Shown here piece after piece: positions 25,787 to 34,600 of a DNA stretch of 64,000 nucleotides. This DNA is from Mycolicibacterium cosmeticum. GTDB lineage: Bacteria > Actinomycetota > Actinomycetes > Mycobacteriales > Mycobacteriaceae. The stretch is from contig NZ_CCBB010000001.1 of NCBI RefSeq assembly GCF_000613185.1, forward strand, positions 1,674,001 to 1,738,000, written 5' to 3'. The notes under the pieces were generated by a model. That model saw nothing but the letters and a program-made list of their open reading frames with translations, ran no database searches and was not told the origin of the DNA. Within the stretch, counting starts at the first letter, position 1. Each line of letters starts with the position of its first letter. A program made the translations under genes and the position numbers.

Positions 25787-26923
25787 GTGATGACCAACGG
25801 CCTGGACTTCGGTGTGCTCGGCCCGTTGCAGGTGACCGTCGACGGCAGACCGCTACCGTTGGGGACGCCGAAGCAGCGGGCCGTGCTGGCGTTGCTGGTG
25901 ATGAGCCGCAATCGCCCGGTCAGCGGCGATTCGCTGGTCACCGCGGCGTGGGAGCAGTTCCCGCCGCCGGAGCCGAAAGCCAGCCTGCACTCGTACATCT
26001 CCAATCTGCGCAAGCTCATCTCCAGCACCGGGGCCGACGGTCGTGCCGTGCTGGCCAGCGCGGCACCGGGATACCGGTTGGCCGTCGACGACGCGAACTG
26101 CGATATCGGGCGGTTCATCGCCGCCAAGGGCGCGGGCGTGCAGGCCGCCGCGGCCGGGCAGTTCGAACAGGCCAGCAGCCACCTGTCCACCGCCCTGGCG
26201 CAGTGGCGCGGCCCGGTGCTCGACGATCTGCGCGACTTCGAGTTCGTCGACCCCTTCGCCACCGCCCTGGTGGAGGACAAGGTGGTGGCACACACCGCCC
26301 ACGCCGAAGCCGAAATCGCTTGTAACCGTGCGTATACCATCATCGGCGGGCTGGAGTCACTGGTCGTCGAATACCCGTATCGCGAGCCGCTGTGGGCGCA
26401 GCTCATCACGGCGTACTACCTCAGCGATCGGCAGTCCGACGCGCTGGATGCCTATCAGCGCCTCAAGACGACGCTGGCCGACGATCTGGGTATCGACCCC
26501 AGCCCGACGGTCCGTTCGCTGTACGAGCGGATCCTGCGGCAGGAGCCACTGAACGTCCGGCAGGCGGCGCGGACCACGGCCGTGCACAAGATCAACAATC
26601 TCGACCTGCGCACCGCGGTCGGGGTGCAGACGGCCGCGGCGCAGATCCGGTCGCTGTCCGGGCGGGTGCACCCGATGGTGGCGGCCGCCACCCGGATCGG
26701 CCGGCTGCCCGACAACGACATCGTGCTCGACCAGCCGAATGTCAGTCGCCACCACGCGGTCATCATCGACACCGGGACCAGTTTCGTCATCACCGACCTG
26801 CGCTCGGCCAACGGTGTGGAGGTGGGCGGCCAGCGCATCCGCGGCACCGCGACGCTCAACGACGGCGACCGGTTCCGCATCTGCGAACACGAGTTCGTGT
26901 TCGAGATCATCCGCCCTGGCTGA
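25787..26923 (+). CDS. embR: EmbR-like transcriptional regulator (winged helix, BTAD, FHA)
   Basis: 378 residues in EmbR order. An OmpR/SARP-type winged helix spans about residues 6-100 (LGPLQVTVDGRPLPLGTPKQRAVLALL), a bacterial transcriptional activation domain of helical repeats about 105-255, and a C-terminal FHA domain about 285-378. The FHA phosphothreonine-binding residues are present: R306, S320, H322 and N342. EmbR is phosphorylated and bound by PknH, and in M. tuberculosis it activates embCAB. Here the next gene is a receptor-type kinase, as at Rv1267c-Rv1266c. Start is GTG 25787 or ATG 25790. The target genes in this species are not shown. Confidence 0.88.
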   Translation: MMTNGLDFGVLGPLQVTVDGRPLPLGTPKQRAVLALLVMSRNRPVSGDSLVTAAWEQFPPPEPKASLHSYISNLRKLISSTGADGRAVLASAAPGYRLAVDDANCDIGRFIAAKGAGVQAAAAGQFEQASSHLSTALAQWRGPVLDDLRDFEFVDPFATALVEDKVVAHTAHAEAEIACNRAYTIIGGLESLVVEYPYREPLWAQLITAYYLSDRQSDALDAYQRLKTTLADDLGIDPSPTVRSLYERILRQEPLNVRQAARTTAVHKINNLDLRTAVGVQTAAAQIRSLSGRVHPMVAAATRIGRLPDNDIVLDQPNVSRHHAVIIDTGTSFVITDLRSANGVEVGGQRIRGTATLNDGDRFRICEHEFVFEIIRPG

Positions 26924-26993
26924 GCTTCCGCTGTGCGGGTTCCGGCCACCCATTAGGGTGTTGAGCCTGCGGACGTAGAGGAGCGAGGCAGAC

Positions 26994-28628
26994 ATGACCG
27001 GGCCGACTTCGCGCGAGGGCACCCAGTTCGGCCCCTACCGGTTGCGGCGGCTCATCGGGCGCGGTGGCATGGGTGAGGTCTACGAGGCCGAGGACACCGT
27101 CAAGGACCGCATCGTCGCGCTGAAACTGTTGCCCGAAGGCGTCTCTCACGACCCGGTGTTCCGCAAACGGTTGCAGCGCGAAGCGCATTCGGCCGGGCGG
27201 CTGCAGGAGCCGCACGTGGTGCCGATCCATGACTACGGCGAGATCGACGGCGTGCTGTACGTCGACATGCGCATGATCAATGGGCACGACCTGCGCAAGC
27301 TGCTCAAGGCCTCCGGCCCGATGCCGCCGGCGCGCGCCGTCGCCATCATCCGCCAGGTGGCCGCCGCGCTGGATGCCGCACATGAGAGCGGCATCATGCA
27401 CCGCGACGTCAAGCCGGAGAACATCCTGATCACCCGGGACGACTTCGCCTACCTGGTGGACTTCGGGATCGCCAATGCGGCCAGCGACGAGAAGCTGACC
27501 GAACTGGGCACCGCGGTGGGCACCTACGCCTACATGGCCCCGGAACGGTTCACCAGCGGCGCGGTGACCCATCGCGCCGACGTGTACGCCTTGACCTGCG
27601 TGCTGCACGAATGCCTCACCGGTGGGCAGCCGTTCCCGGGCGACAGCGTCAGCATGGTGATCACCGCCCATCTGATGAACCCGGTCCCGGCGCCGAGCAC
27701 CATCCGGCCCGGGATTCCCACCGCATTCGACGCCGTCATCGCCCGCGGGATGGCCAAGAGACCCGAGGACCGGTTCGCCACCGCCGGTGCGCTGGCCGCC
27801 GCGGCGACCGAGGCGCTGAGCACCCGGGACCAGACGCAGGCGGCCGATATCGTCGCGCGTGGCGAGGCCGCCACCCGGCCCGCGCCGCGGTTCGGGACAC
27901 CCACGCCGTACCCCACCACGCCACCGCCACCCGCGCGCTTCTACACACCGCCGCCCAGTGGGCCGACCTGGAATCAGCAGCCGCCGAACACCCCCGGGCC
28001 GGGCAAGAAGACCGCCTGGGTGCCCATCGCGGCCGCCGCCGGCGTCTTCGTCCTGGTGATCGCCGCACTCGGGGTGTTCTGGCTGGTCAAACCCGATGAC
28101 ACCACGGCGGCGCCGGCCACGACGGCGGCGCCCACCTCGACCAAGGAGCCGGTCGAGACGACCGAGACCACCGAACCCGCCGGCAGCACCGAATCCGAAA
28201 GCGCGGGCACGCTGGAGAACCGGCTGCTGGGGATGCTGCCCCGCGACTACGCGCCCGGCACGTGTCAGGTGGTGCACCCGCCGGTCACCGGGGCCCTGGC
28301 CACCGTGGACTGCGGGCCGGCCACCTCGCCGGGCGGACCGGCCGCGTCGCGGTATTCGCTGTTCGCCGACCAGGGCGCGCTGTCGGGGCATTTCGACGAC
28401 GCCATCAAGGGTGACTCCGAGCTGCTGCAATGCCCGGGCAGCGGGATCGACTCGCCGACGACGTGGCACTACACCGACTCCGCCCAGCGGGCCGAGGGCT
28501 CCATTGCCTGCGGCACCTACGCCGACGGCCCCGACATCACCTGGACCAAGAACTCCGATCTGATGATCGGCAACATCCAGGCACCCGACATGGAACAGCT
28601 GCACCAGTGGTGGCTGGCCTACGGCTGA
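26994..28628 (+). CDS. Receptor-type Ser/Thr protein kinase paired with EmbR (PknH/PknE-like)
   Basis: 544 residues. The kinase domain is about 14-280: glycine loop GRGGMG (22-27), ATP lysine K44, HRD at 136-138, DFG at 156-158, and activation-loop threonines near T174 and T177 before APE. A proline-rich juxtamembrane linker leads to one transmembrane helix near 342-363, then a Thr-rich spacer and an extracellular domain of about 130 residues. That domain has four cysteines (GTCQVV, VDCGP, LLQCPG, IACGTY) and is clearly shorter than the PknH sensor domain. GAGGAGCGAGG precedes the ATG. By position it should phosphorylate the EmbR FHA protein. Confidence 0.9.
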   Translation: MTGPTSREGTQFGPYRLRRLIGRGGMGEVYEAEDTVKDRIVALKLLPEGVSHDPVFRKRLQREAHSAGRLQEPHVVPIHDYGEIDGVLYVDMRMINGHDLRKLLKASGPMPPARAVAIIRQVAAALDAAHESGIMHRDVKPENILITRDDFAYLVDFGIANAASDEKLTELGTAVGTYAYMAPERFTSGAVTHRADVYALTCVLHECLTGGQPFPGDSVSMVITAHLMNPVPAPSTIRPGIPTAFDAVIARGMAKRPEDRFATAGALAAAATEALSTRDQTQAADIVARGEAATRPAPRFGTPTPYPTTPPPPARFYTPPPSGPTWNQQPPNTPGPGKKTAWVPIAAAAGVFVLVIAALGVFWLVKPDDTTAAPATTAAPTSTKEPVETTETTEPAGSTESESAGTLENRLLGMLPRDYAPGTCQVVHPPVTGALATVDCGPATSPGGPAASRYSLFADQGALSGHFDDAIKGDSELLQCPGSGIDSPTTWHYTDSAQRAEGSIACGTYADGPDITWTKNSDLMIGNIQAPDMEQLHQWWLAYG

Positions 28629-28724
28629 GCGCTGCCAAGGATCCACCAAGAATCCATCAAGATCGCCGTTGGACCCTGTGGTCGCCCGGAACGACCGGAA
28701 CCGACCTCGTCAGGAGTCCACCCC

Positions 28725-29066
28725 ATGCTCAGCACCGCCGCCCGCACCGCCGTCGTCACCACCCTGTCCGGGCTGGCGCTGGGGTTGGCCGCCCTCGCCT
28801 CGGCCGGCACGGCGAACGCCATCACCTCCCAGACCGATAGCGCGTTCCTCGACGAGATCGCCAAGGAGGGCATCACCTACGACTCGGCCGCCGACGTCAT
28901 CGGCAACGCGCGCCAGGTGTGCTCCGAGCTGAAAGCCGGCGCGACCGGCACCGAGATCGGCATGGACATCCTCGCCCACACCGACCTGACCACCCGTCAG
29001 GCCGCCGCCTTCGTCGTCATGTCGATCGACTACTACTGCCCGCAGTACACCGACGCGTTCGCCTGA
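28725..29066 (+). CDS. DUF732 secreted protein
   Basis: 113 residues. A signal peptide (hydrophobic core [18 protein letters not shown], cleavage after about residue 32) precedes a DUF732 domain: [29 protein letters not shown] with a second cysteine in SIDYYCPQY, a probable disulfide. DUF732 proteins are small helical secreted proteins found almost only in mycobacteria; function unknown. It lies 96 bases downstream of the kinase, as DUF732 genes also do near Rv1266c. AGGAG is present before the ATG. Confidence 0.88.
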   Translation: MLSTAARTAVVTTLSGLALGLAALASAGTANAITSQTDSAFLDEIAKEGITYDSAADVIGNARQVCSELKAGATGTEIGMDILAHTDLTTRQAAAFVVMSIDYYCPQYTDAFA

Positions 29067-29119
29067 GAAACCCGCGAAGTATGTTCGATCCCGACCGCAA
29101 TGAAGCGAAAGGGATCACC

Positions 29120-30310
29120 ATGCCGAATCGTGTTTTCGTCGTCGGTGTCGGAATGACGAAGTTCGAGAAGCCCGGACGAACCGAGGGCTGGGATTACCCG
29201 GACATGGCCCGAGAGTCCGGCACCAAGGCGCTGGCCGACGCCGGCATCGACTTCACCGAGGTGCAGCAGGGCTACGTCGGGTACTGCTCGGGTGACTCCA
29301 CCTCGGGCCAGCGGGCGCTCTACGAGCTGGGCATGACGGGCATCCCGATCGTCAACGTCAACAACAACTGTTCCACCGGTTCGACGGCGCTCTACCTTGC
29401 CGCACAGTCGATTCGAGGCGGTCTGGCCGACTGCGCCATCGCACTGGGCTTCGAGAAGATGCAGCCCGGCTCCCTGGGTGGCGGTGCGCAGGACCGCGAA
29501 TCCCCGCTGGGCCGGCACGTCAAGGCGCTGGCCGAGATCGACGAGTTCGGTTTTCCGGTGGCGCCCTGGATGTTCGGCGCAGCCGGGCGCGAACACATGC
29601 GCAAGTACGGCAGCACCGCAGAACATTTCGCCAAGATCGGCTACAAGAACCACAAGCACTCGGTGAACAACCCGTACGCGCAGTTCCAGGACGAGTACAC
29701 CCTCGACGACATCCTGGCCGCCAAGATGATCTCCGACCCACTGACCAAGCTGCAGTGCTCCCCCACCTCCGACGGGTCGGGTGCGGCCATCGTGGCCAGC
29801 GAGGCGTTCGTCGACGCGCACGGCCTGGCCGGTCAGGCCGTGGAGATCGTCGGGCAGGCGATGACCACCGATTTCGCCTCCACGTTCGACGGCAGCGCGG
29901 CCAACATCATCGGCTACGACATGAACGTGCAAGCCGCCCAACAGGTTTACGATCAGGCCGGCCTGGGCCCGGCCGACTTCCAGGTGATCGAGCTGCACGA
30001 CTGCTTCTCGGCCAACGAGCTGCTGCTGTACGAAGCGCTGGGCCTGTGCGGTCCGGGGGAAGCGCCCGCCCTGATCGACAACGACGACACCACCTACGGC
30101 GGGCGGTGGGTGGTCAACCCGTCCGGCGGCCTGATCTCCAAGGGCCACCCGCTGGGCGCGACCGGTCTGGCGCAGTGCGCCGAGCTGACCTGGCAGCTGC
30201 GCGGCACCGCGGACAAGCGCCAGGTCGACAACGTCAGCGCGGCCCTGCAGCACAACATCGGCCTCGGTGGCGCGGCGGTGGTCACCGCGTATCAGCGCGC
30301 CGAGCGTTAG
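29120..30310 (+). CDS. ltp1: Lipid-transfer protein / SCP2-type thiolase Ltp1
   Basis: 396 residues. It closely follows the Ltp1 (Rv2790c) pattern: [21 protein letters not shown] at the N-terminus, [18 protein letters not shown] with the nucleophilic cysteine near 85, and C-terminal GHPLGATGL with HNIGLGGA. This family is related to SCP-x thiolase and is associated with sterol side-chain or fatty-acid degradation. AAAGGGA precedes the ATG at 29120; the frame is open upstream through the end of the DUF732 gene. Its stop overlaps that of the convergent small gene. Confidence 0.92.
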   Translation: MPNRVFVVGVGMTKFEKPGRTEGWDYPDMARESGTKALADAGIDFTEVQQGYVGYCSGDSTSGQRALYELGMTGIPIVNVNNNCSTGSTALYLAAQSIRGGLADCAIALGFEKMQPGSLGGGAQDRESPLGRHVKALAEIDEFGFPVAPWMFGAAGREHMRKYGSTAEHFAKIGYKNHKHSVNNPYAQFQDEYTLDDILAAKMISDPLTKLQCSPTSDGSGAAIVASEAFVDAHGLAGQAVEIVGQAMTTDFASTFDGSAANIIGYDMNVQAAQQVYDQAGLGPADFQVIELHDCFSANELLLYEALGLCGPGEAPALIDNDDTTYGGRWVVNPSGGLISKGHPLGATGLAQCAELTWQLRGTADKRQVDNVSAALQHNIGLGGAAVVTAYQRAER

Positions 30311-30645
30311 GGCTTGCCGCGGCTCGGTGTCTGCTGGGCGACGCCGTGCCGCAGCGGGCTGGTGGCTTGTGCCGCCGTCGACTCCTGCACCGGCGACCCG
30401 CCGGCCGCGCCCTGCACGCGGGGGGCATTCGCCGGATTACCCGGCGACGGTTCGGCGCCGCCCTCGAGTTCGCGCTGCCGGGCTTCGAGCACCTCGAGCA
30501 CGGGCACCCGGGCGGCATGGCCGGCCTCGTGGGTGAGCACGGCGGTCAGCTCGTCGAGGTCCAGGGCACGGATCCGGTGCCGGAGGTCACCGAGGGACAT
30601 CTGGTCGTAGTCGGGCAACGGCAGTTGGGGTTCGTCGGAGCTCAT
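30307..30645 (-). CDS. Small actinobacterial protein with DUF8129-like N-terminus
   Basis: 112 residues. The first 65 match a short domain common in actinobacteria ([50 protein letters not shown] is its span), a helical module also found at the ends of lipid-associated proteins. The remainder is low-complexity and rich in Pro, Gly, Ala and Gln. No signal peptide or transmembrane helix. HEAGH resembles a zinc-protease HExxH motif only by chance, because the rest of such a fold is missing. Function unknown. It follows the acyl-CoA ligase on the same strand but is separated from it by a 23-bp palindrome. Confidence 0.65.
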   Translation of the reverse strand: MSSDEPQLPLPDYDQMSLGDLRHRIRALDLDELTAVLTHEAGHAARVPVLEVLEARQRELEGGAEPSPGNPANAPRVQGAAGGSPVQESTAAQATSPLRHGVAQQTPSRGKP

Positions 30646-30686
30646 GCCGATTGGCGTAGCCGCTGGCCGCCGCGGCTAAACGGGGC

Positions 30687-30735
30687 GATTTGTGGCGCCG
30701 CACCCGTAACCATTACGGGTGCGGCGCCACAAATC
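30687..30735 (-). terminator. Perfect 23-bp inverted repeat at the end of the acyl-CoA ligase gene
   Basis: 30687-30709 is the exact reverse complement of 30713-30735 with a three-base loop (CCA). The right arm reaches into the ligase stop codon. In minus-strand RNA it forms a very stable hairpin between the ligase and the next gene, starting at 30645. The arm ends in AAATC, so it lacks a strong U-tract. Confidence 0.65.
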
Positions 30736-32386
30736 ACAGGATGATGACCTCGTAGGCCCCGTCGGCGTGCCGGGCCCGGATGGTCTTCTTGTCGTACTTG
30801 CCGACGCTGGTGCGCGGGACCTGCTCGATGAACGTCCACCGCTCGGGCAGCCACCACCGGACCACCTTGTCCGCCAGGAACTCGCGCAGCTCGGCGGCCT
30901 CCGCCGAGGCGCCTTCGTCCAGCACGATGACGGCCAGCGGACGTTCCTGCCAGCGCTCGTCGGGCACGCCCACCACGGCGGCCTCCAGCACCGCGGGATG
31001 CGCTATCAGGTGGTTCTCCAGCTCCACCGACGAGATCCACTCTCCGCCGGATTTGATGACATCCTTGGCCCGGTCGGTCAGCGTGACATAACCGTCCGGG
31101 TCGATCACGCCGACGTCGCCGGTGCGCAGCCAGCCGCTGTCGAACTTCTCGGCGTCGCGGCCCAGGTAGTACCCGCCGGTGATCCACGGGCCGCGCACCT
31201 CCAGCTCACCGACGGCCTTGCCGTCGTCGGGCAGCCGGTTGCCCTCGTCGTCGACGATGCGGACCTCGACCCCGCACATCGGCCGGCCCTGGGTGGCGCG
31301 CATCTGCCAGTGCCGCTCCTCGGAGACCCCGGGCAGCGGCTTGGCGACGGTGGCCAGCGGCGAGGTCTCGGTCATCCCCCAGGCCTGCTGGATGTAGACG
31401 CCGTGCCGCTCCTGGAACGTCCGCATCAACGACAGCGGCACCGCCGAGCCGCCGCAGGCAACCAGCCGCAGCGACGAAATGTCGTGGCCGGGCGACCTTT
31501 CCAGGCAATGCATGACGTCGTTCCAGATGGTCGGGACGGCGCCGGCCACCGTCGGGCGCCGCGACTCGATCAGTTCGATGAGCGAGGACCCGTCCAGGAA
31601 CCGGTCGGGCATGGCCAGGTCGGCGCCGGCCATCAGCGCGGCGTAGGGCAGCCCCCAAGCGTTGGCGTGGAACATCGGCACGATGGGCAGCACCACGTCG
31701 CCGGAGCTGACGTCCAGTGCGTTGGCGGTGCACGCCGTCAGCGCGTGCAGATAACTCGAACGATGGCTGTAGACAACACCTTTCGGGTTGCCGGTGGTGC
31801 CGCTGGTGTAACACATGGCGGCCGCCGAGTTCTCGTCGAGCTCGGGCCAGTCGAACTCGGCGGGCCGGCCGGCCAGCAGCTCGTCGTAGCGCACCACCGT
31901 CGGTCCGGTCAGCGCGCTGGTATCCCCGTCGCCGACCACGATGACGGTGTGCACGGTGGTCAGCTGCGGCAGCACCGGCGCCAGCAGGGGCAGCAGCGAG
32001 GAGTCGGCGATGATCACCCGATCCTCGGCCTCGTTGGCGATATAGGCGATCTGCTCGGGCGCCAGCCGGATGTTGAGCGTGTGCAGCACGGCGCCCATCG
32101 CGGGTACCGCCAGGTACGCGACCAGGTGCTCGGCGTTGTTCCACTGGAATGTGGCGACCCGCTGGTCACCGGTGATCCCCAGCCCGCGCAGGGCGTGCGC
32201 CAGCTGGGCGGCCTGTTCGCCGACCTCACGGTAGGTCAGGCTGCGATGACTCAGCCCTGATGCCGCGGCCTCTGCGGCTCCGCCCTGCCCCGTGGCGGTG
32301 GTGACGACGCGGTCCCCGTTGACGCCGCAGGCGTGACGCAGGATCGCGGTGATGGTCAGCGGCCAATTCTGCATGGTGGAGTACAC
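30734..32386 (-). CDS. Fatty-acyl-CoA ligase (FadD type)
   Basis: 550 residues of the ANL adenylating superfamily. The P-loop-like A3 motif YTSGTTGNPKG (about 178-188), A5 WGMTETSP, A7 GWLRTGDVG, A8 DRAKDVIKSGGEWIS and the A10 lysine in SVGKYDKK are all intact. It activates a medium or long fatty acid to acyl-AMP and then acyl-CoA. The start is a GTG at 32386 (MYSTMQNWPLTI), which matches the usual N-terminus of this FadD group. Which numbered fadD it corresponds to cannot be decided by eye. It lies near ltp1, consistent with a lipid-degradation neighbourhood. Confidence 0.9.
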   Translation of the reverse strand: MYSTMQNWPLTITAILRHACGVNGDRVVTTATGQGGAAEAAASGLSHRSLTYREVGEQAAQLAHALRGLGITGDQRVATFQWNNAEHLVAYLAVPAMGAVLHTLNIRLAPEQIAYIANEAEDRVIIADSSLLPLLAPVLPQLTTVHTVIVVGDGDTSALTGPTVVRYDELLAGRPAEFDWPELDENSAAAMCYTSGTTGNPKGVVYSHRSSYLHALTACTANALDVSSGDVVLPIVPMFHANAWGLPYAALMAGADLAMPDRFLDGSSLIELIESRRPTVAGAVPTIWNDVMHCLERSPGHDISSLRLVACGGSAVPLSLMRTFQERHGVYIQQAWGMTETSPLATVAKPLPGVSEERHWQMRATQGRPMCGVEVRIVDDEGNRLPDDGKAVGELEVRGPWITGGYYLGRDAEKFDSGWLRTGDVGVIDPDGYVTLTDRAKDVIKSGGEWISSVELENHLIAHPAVLEAAVVGVPDERWQERPLAVIVLDEGASAEAAELREFLADKVVRWWLPERWTFIEQVPRTSVGKYDKKTIRARHADGAYEVIIL

Positions 32387-32489
32387 CGCCGCGATGGTAG
32401 CGCCAGCGCGGACCGCGCCTGCAACGAATCACCGCCGTCCGGCGATGTAGTTCACAGCAAGTGTTCATCAATCCGACAGGGGGCGCGCC

Positions 32490-32813
32490 ATGCGTCCATT
32501 ACTGCTCGCCGCGCTGTCCGCGGCGGCCGTGCTCCTCACCGCCGCACCGCCGGCCCACGCGGACCAGTCACCGCAGGAAACCATCGGCCTGCTGGAGGCC
32601 GAGGGCTACACCGTCAACGTCGACCGGGTCGGCAGCGCCCCGCTGGATCAGTGCGTGGTCACCGGCGTGCGCAACCCGCAGACCGTGACCCGGCTGATCA
32701 GGGTCGACAACGGCCGTAACGGCAAACACGACTACGACTACATCGAGGTGGTGGTCAGCCGGTCCATCTCGGTGTCGCTCGACTGCACCGCCAACCAGCA
32801 ACATGCGCCATGA
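32490..32813 (+). CDS. Small secreted two-cysteine protein, paralogue A
   Basis: 107 residues. A signal peptide (LLLAALSAAAVLLTAAPPAHA, cleaved at about 24/25) precedes a mature domain of about 80 residues with the family pattern ETIGLLEAEGYTVNVDRVG, then PLDQCVVTGVRNP and ISVSLDC. The two cysteines probably form a disulfide. Three paralogues occur in this window (32827, 39299, 41300). GGGGGCG-type purine-rich sequence precedes the ATG. I do not recognise a characterised function; export by Sec to the envelope or medium is expected. Confidence 0.82.
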   Translation: MRPLLLAALSAAAVLLTAAPPAHADQSPQETIGLLEAEGYTVNVDRVGSAPLDQCVVTGVRNPQTVTRLIRVDNGRNGKHDYDYIEVVVSRSISVSLDCTANQQHAP

Positions 32814-32826
32814 TGGAGGGATGCGA

Positions 32827-33147
32827 ATGAGATGGGCACTGGCCACGGTCGGCATTGCCGCCGCCGCCGCGGCAATCACCGTCCCCGCGGGGCCGGCGTC
32901 CGCCGAGGAGACGGCGCAGGAGACCATCAGCCGCCTGCAGTCCGAGGGCTACACGGTGAACATCGACCGCAGCGGCACCCTGCCGCTGAGCCAATGCGTG
33001 GTCACCAACGTGCGCAACCCGAACACCGTCAAGCAGTGGGTGCCCTACGTCGGGCCCGGCACCGACGAGCGGGTGCTGGTGCAGCAGACGATCAGTCAGT
33101 CGATCTCGGTGACGTTGGACTGCAACCGGTCGATCTCGGGCGGTTAG
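32827..33147 (+). CDS. Small secreted two-cysteine protein, paralogue B
   Basis: About 106 residues with a signal peptide (ALATVGIAAAAAAITVPAGPASA) and the same domain as its upstream neighbour, but more diverged: ETISRLQSEGYTVNIDRSG, then LPLSQCVVTNVRNP and ISVTLDC. GGAGGG at 32815-32820 is correctly spaced for the ATG at 32827; other in-frame ATGs (32803, 32821) fall before or on that site. It lies 13 bases after paralogue A, a tandem pair in one transcript. Its stop overlaps that of the convergent propeller gene. Confidence 0.8.
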   Translation: MRWALATVGIAAAAAAITVPAGPASAEETAQETISRLQSEGYTVNIDRSGTLPLSQCVVTNVRNPNTVKQWVPYVGPGTDERVLVQQTISQSISVTLDCNRSISGG

Positions 33148-34163
33148 ACGCCGACCGGCTCCAGCTGCCGGGCCTCGGTGAAGGCCACCGCCTCGAACGG
33201 CGAGTACATCGGCGACGGCGGGGTCACCCGGAACGCGGTGATCCGGCCGTCCACATCGGCAACGTAGAGCCGGTCCCCCTGGCCGCTGAGGGCCAGGGCG
33301 GTGGGCCGCGAACCGACCGTGATGGTCTCGAGCACGTCGTTGGTGACCGTGCACAGCACCGCCACCTGGTCGTAGTCCACCACGTAGGCGCGCGAGCCAT
33401 CGGCCGAGAGCGCCATCTGGATCGGCAGCGCGCCGGCCGCCACGGTTCCGGTGACGGTGAAGGCGGCCAGGTCCACCACGACGATCTTGCCCAGCGCGGT
33501 CAGGTCCGAGGTGAGCACGTAGGCGGTGGTCTTGGTGAGCGCGAGATCGCGGATCGGCGCCCCGATGGACAGCGACTTGCGCACGGTGGCCGTCTCGGTG
33601 TCGATCATCAGCAGGCGGCTGCCCGTGACGGTGGTGACGGCGGCGTAGAGCTCGCGCCCGGACGGGGCGATGCGCAGCCCGTCGATGGAGGCACCGACGC
33701 CGGCGGGGATGTCGATGGTGCCCACCCGCTCGGCGGTGGTGTCGATGACGGCGATGTCGACGTGGTCGTTGCCGGTGCGCGCGACGTAGGCGCGCTTGCC
33801 GTCGCGGCTCACCTCGACGGCGGTGGCGGTGAAGGCCAGCGGGTAGCTGGCCAGCACGGCGTTGGCCCGGGTGTCGACCACCACGACGGTGTCGACCTCG
33901 GCGGTGCTGGTGATCACGTAGGCGCGGTCATCGGCGAGTGCGATGGCGGTGGGCTCACCCGCCACGTCGACCACGGCCGGGGCCGCGACGGTGTCAGGGC
34001 GCACCACGGTGACCGAGTCGTCGCCGTGGTTGGCCACGACGATGGTGGTGGCGTCGGCGGCGACGTCCGCGATGGCGCCCCGCCCGATCTGCACCGACCC
34101 CGCGTACGCGGTCCGGGATTCGTTCACGGCGGCGTCATTTGCGCGCACGAAAACACTTGCCAT
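33144..34163 (-). CDS. YncE-like beta-propeller repeat protein
   Basis: 339 residues made of about seven repeats of 40-45 residues, each with a pattern like IALADDRAYVITSTAEVDTVVVVDTRANAVLASYPL or LALSGQGDRLYVADVDGRI. This is the 40-residue YVTN/YncE beta-propeller family. No signal peptide is seen at this start. The repeats carry no catalytic signature; proteins of this kind usually bind partners or DNA, or act as scaffolds. An upstream in-frame export signal was not found, so it may be cytoplasmic. Confidence 0.85.
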   Translation of the reverse strand: MASVFVRANDAAVNESRTAYAGSVQIGRGAIADVAADATTIVVANHGDDSVTVVRPDTVAAPAVVDVAGEPTAIALADDRAYVITSTAEVDTVVVVDTRANAVLASYPLAFTATAVEVSRDGKRAYVARTGNDHVDIAVIDTTAERVGTIDIPAGVGASIDGLRIAPSGRELYAAVTTVTGSRLLMIDTETATVRKSLSIGAPIRDLALTKTTAYVLTSDLTALGKIVVVDLAAFTVTGTVAAGALPIQMALSADGSRAYVVDYDQVAVLCTVTNDVLETITVGSRPTALALSGQGDRLYVADVDGRITAFRVTPPSPMYSPFEAVAFTEARQLEPVGV

Positions 34164-34600
34164 TTCTTCGACACCTCCGCCGGTATAACGGCACCGGCAC
34201 TAGATTCAGTCGCGATGCGCCGAGGATGGCGCGTTCCCGATCGAGTCTAGCGACGCATCCGACAAGCAAACCCAACCTTGCGGGGCACCCGGCGTTGATC
34301 TGCCGTCAACCTCTCAGACACCGCTTAGGAAACTATTCGTTATGCATTTGTGACCTAGTTTCAGCAACCGGCCACAAAGTCCTGAACTGGAAATACCGCC
34401 CGTTGGCAATTTCAACCGGGGGTCGTCGCCACATCCGTCACATCACGGATTCTTAGCTTGGCGCCGCAAAGTGAGGGCCAGATCACAGCGCCGGGATCAG
34501 CAAACTTTGTGTCACACCAGGCCGATCGGCGCGTCCCGCGGGCGGGCAGCACCGCGCCCGACGAACTCGAATTGACATTGCTGTCAAATTAGCTGATGCC
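34164..34600. other. 437-base non-coding stretch
   Basis: Less GC-rich than its surroundings, between the propeller gene start and the CHAP-like gene end. The only notable signal is TTGACA-TTGC-TGTCAA at 34572-34587, 13 bases beyond the CHAP-like stop. It could be a weak hairpin or an operator. The longest frame here (34139-34456, plus) has no ribosome-binding site or protein-like composition. Confidence 0.6.

Noticed and set aside
30480..30545. HEAGH in the small protein at 30307 as a zinc metalloprotease motif
   Set aside because: The protein is only 112 residues, the motif lies in a conserved helical actinobacterial domain, and no third ligand or protease fold is present.
30719..32260. 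A 513-codon plus-strand frame opposite the acyl-CoA ligase
   Set aside because: Shadow frame; the minus strand encodes all ten ANL motifs.
34139..34456. A 105-codon plus-strand frame in the intergenic region
   Set aside because: No ribosome-binding site, no family-like sequence, and it overlaps the start of the propeller gene.
34572..34587. TTGACA-TTGC-TGTCAA as a strong promoter
   Set aside because: No matching -10 at proper spacing toward any start; it lies just past a stop codon and may be a weak hairpin.
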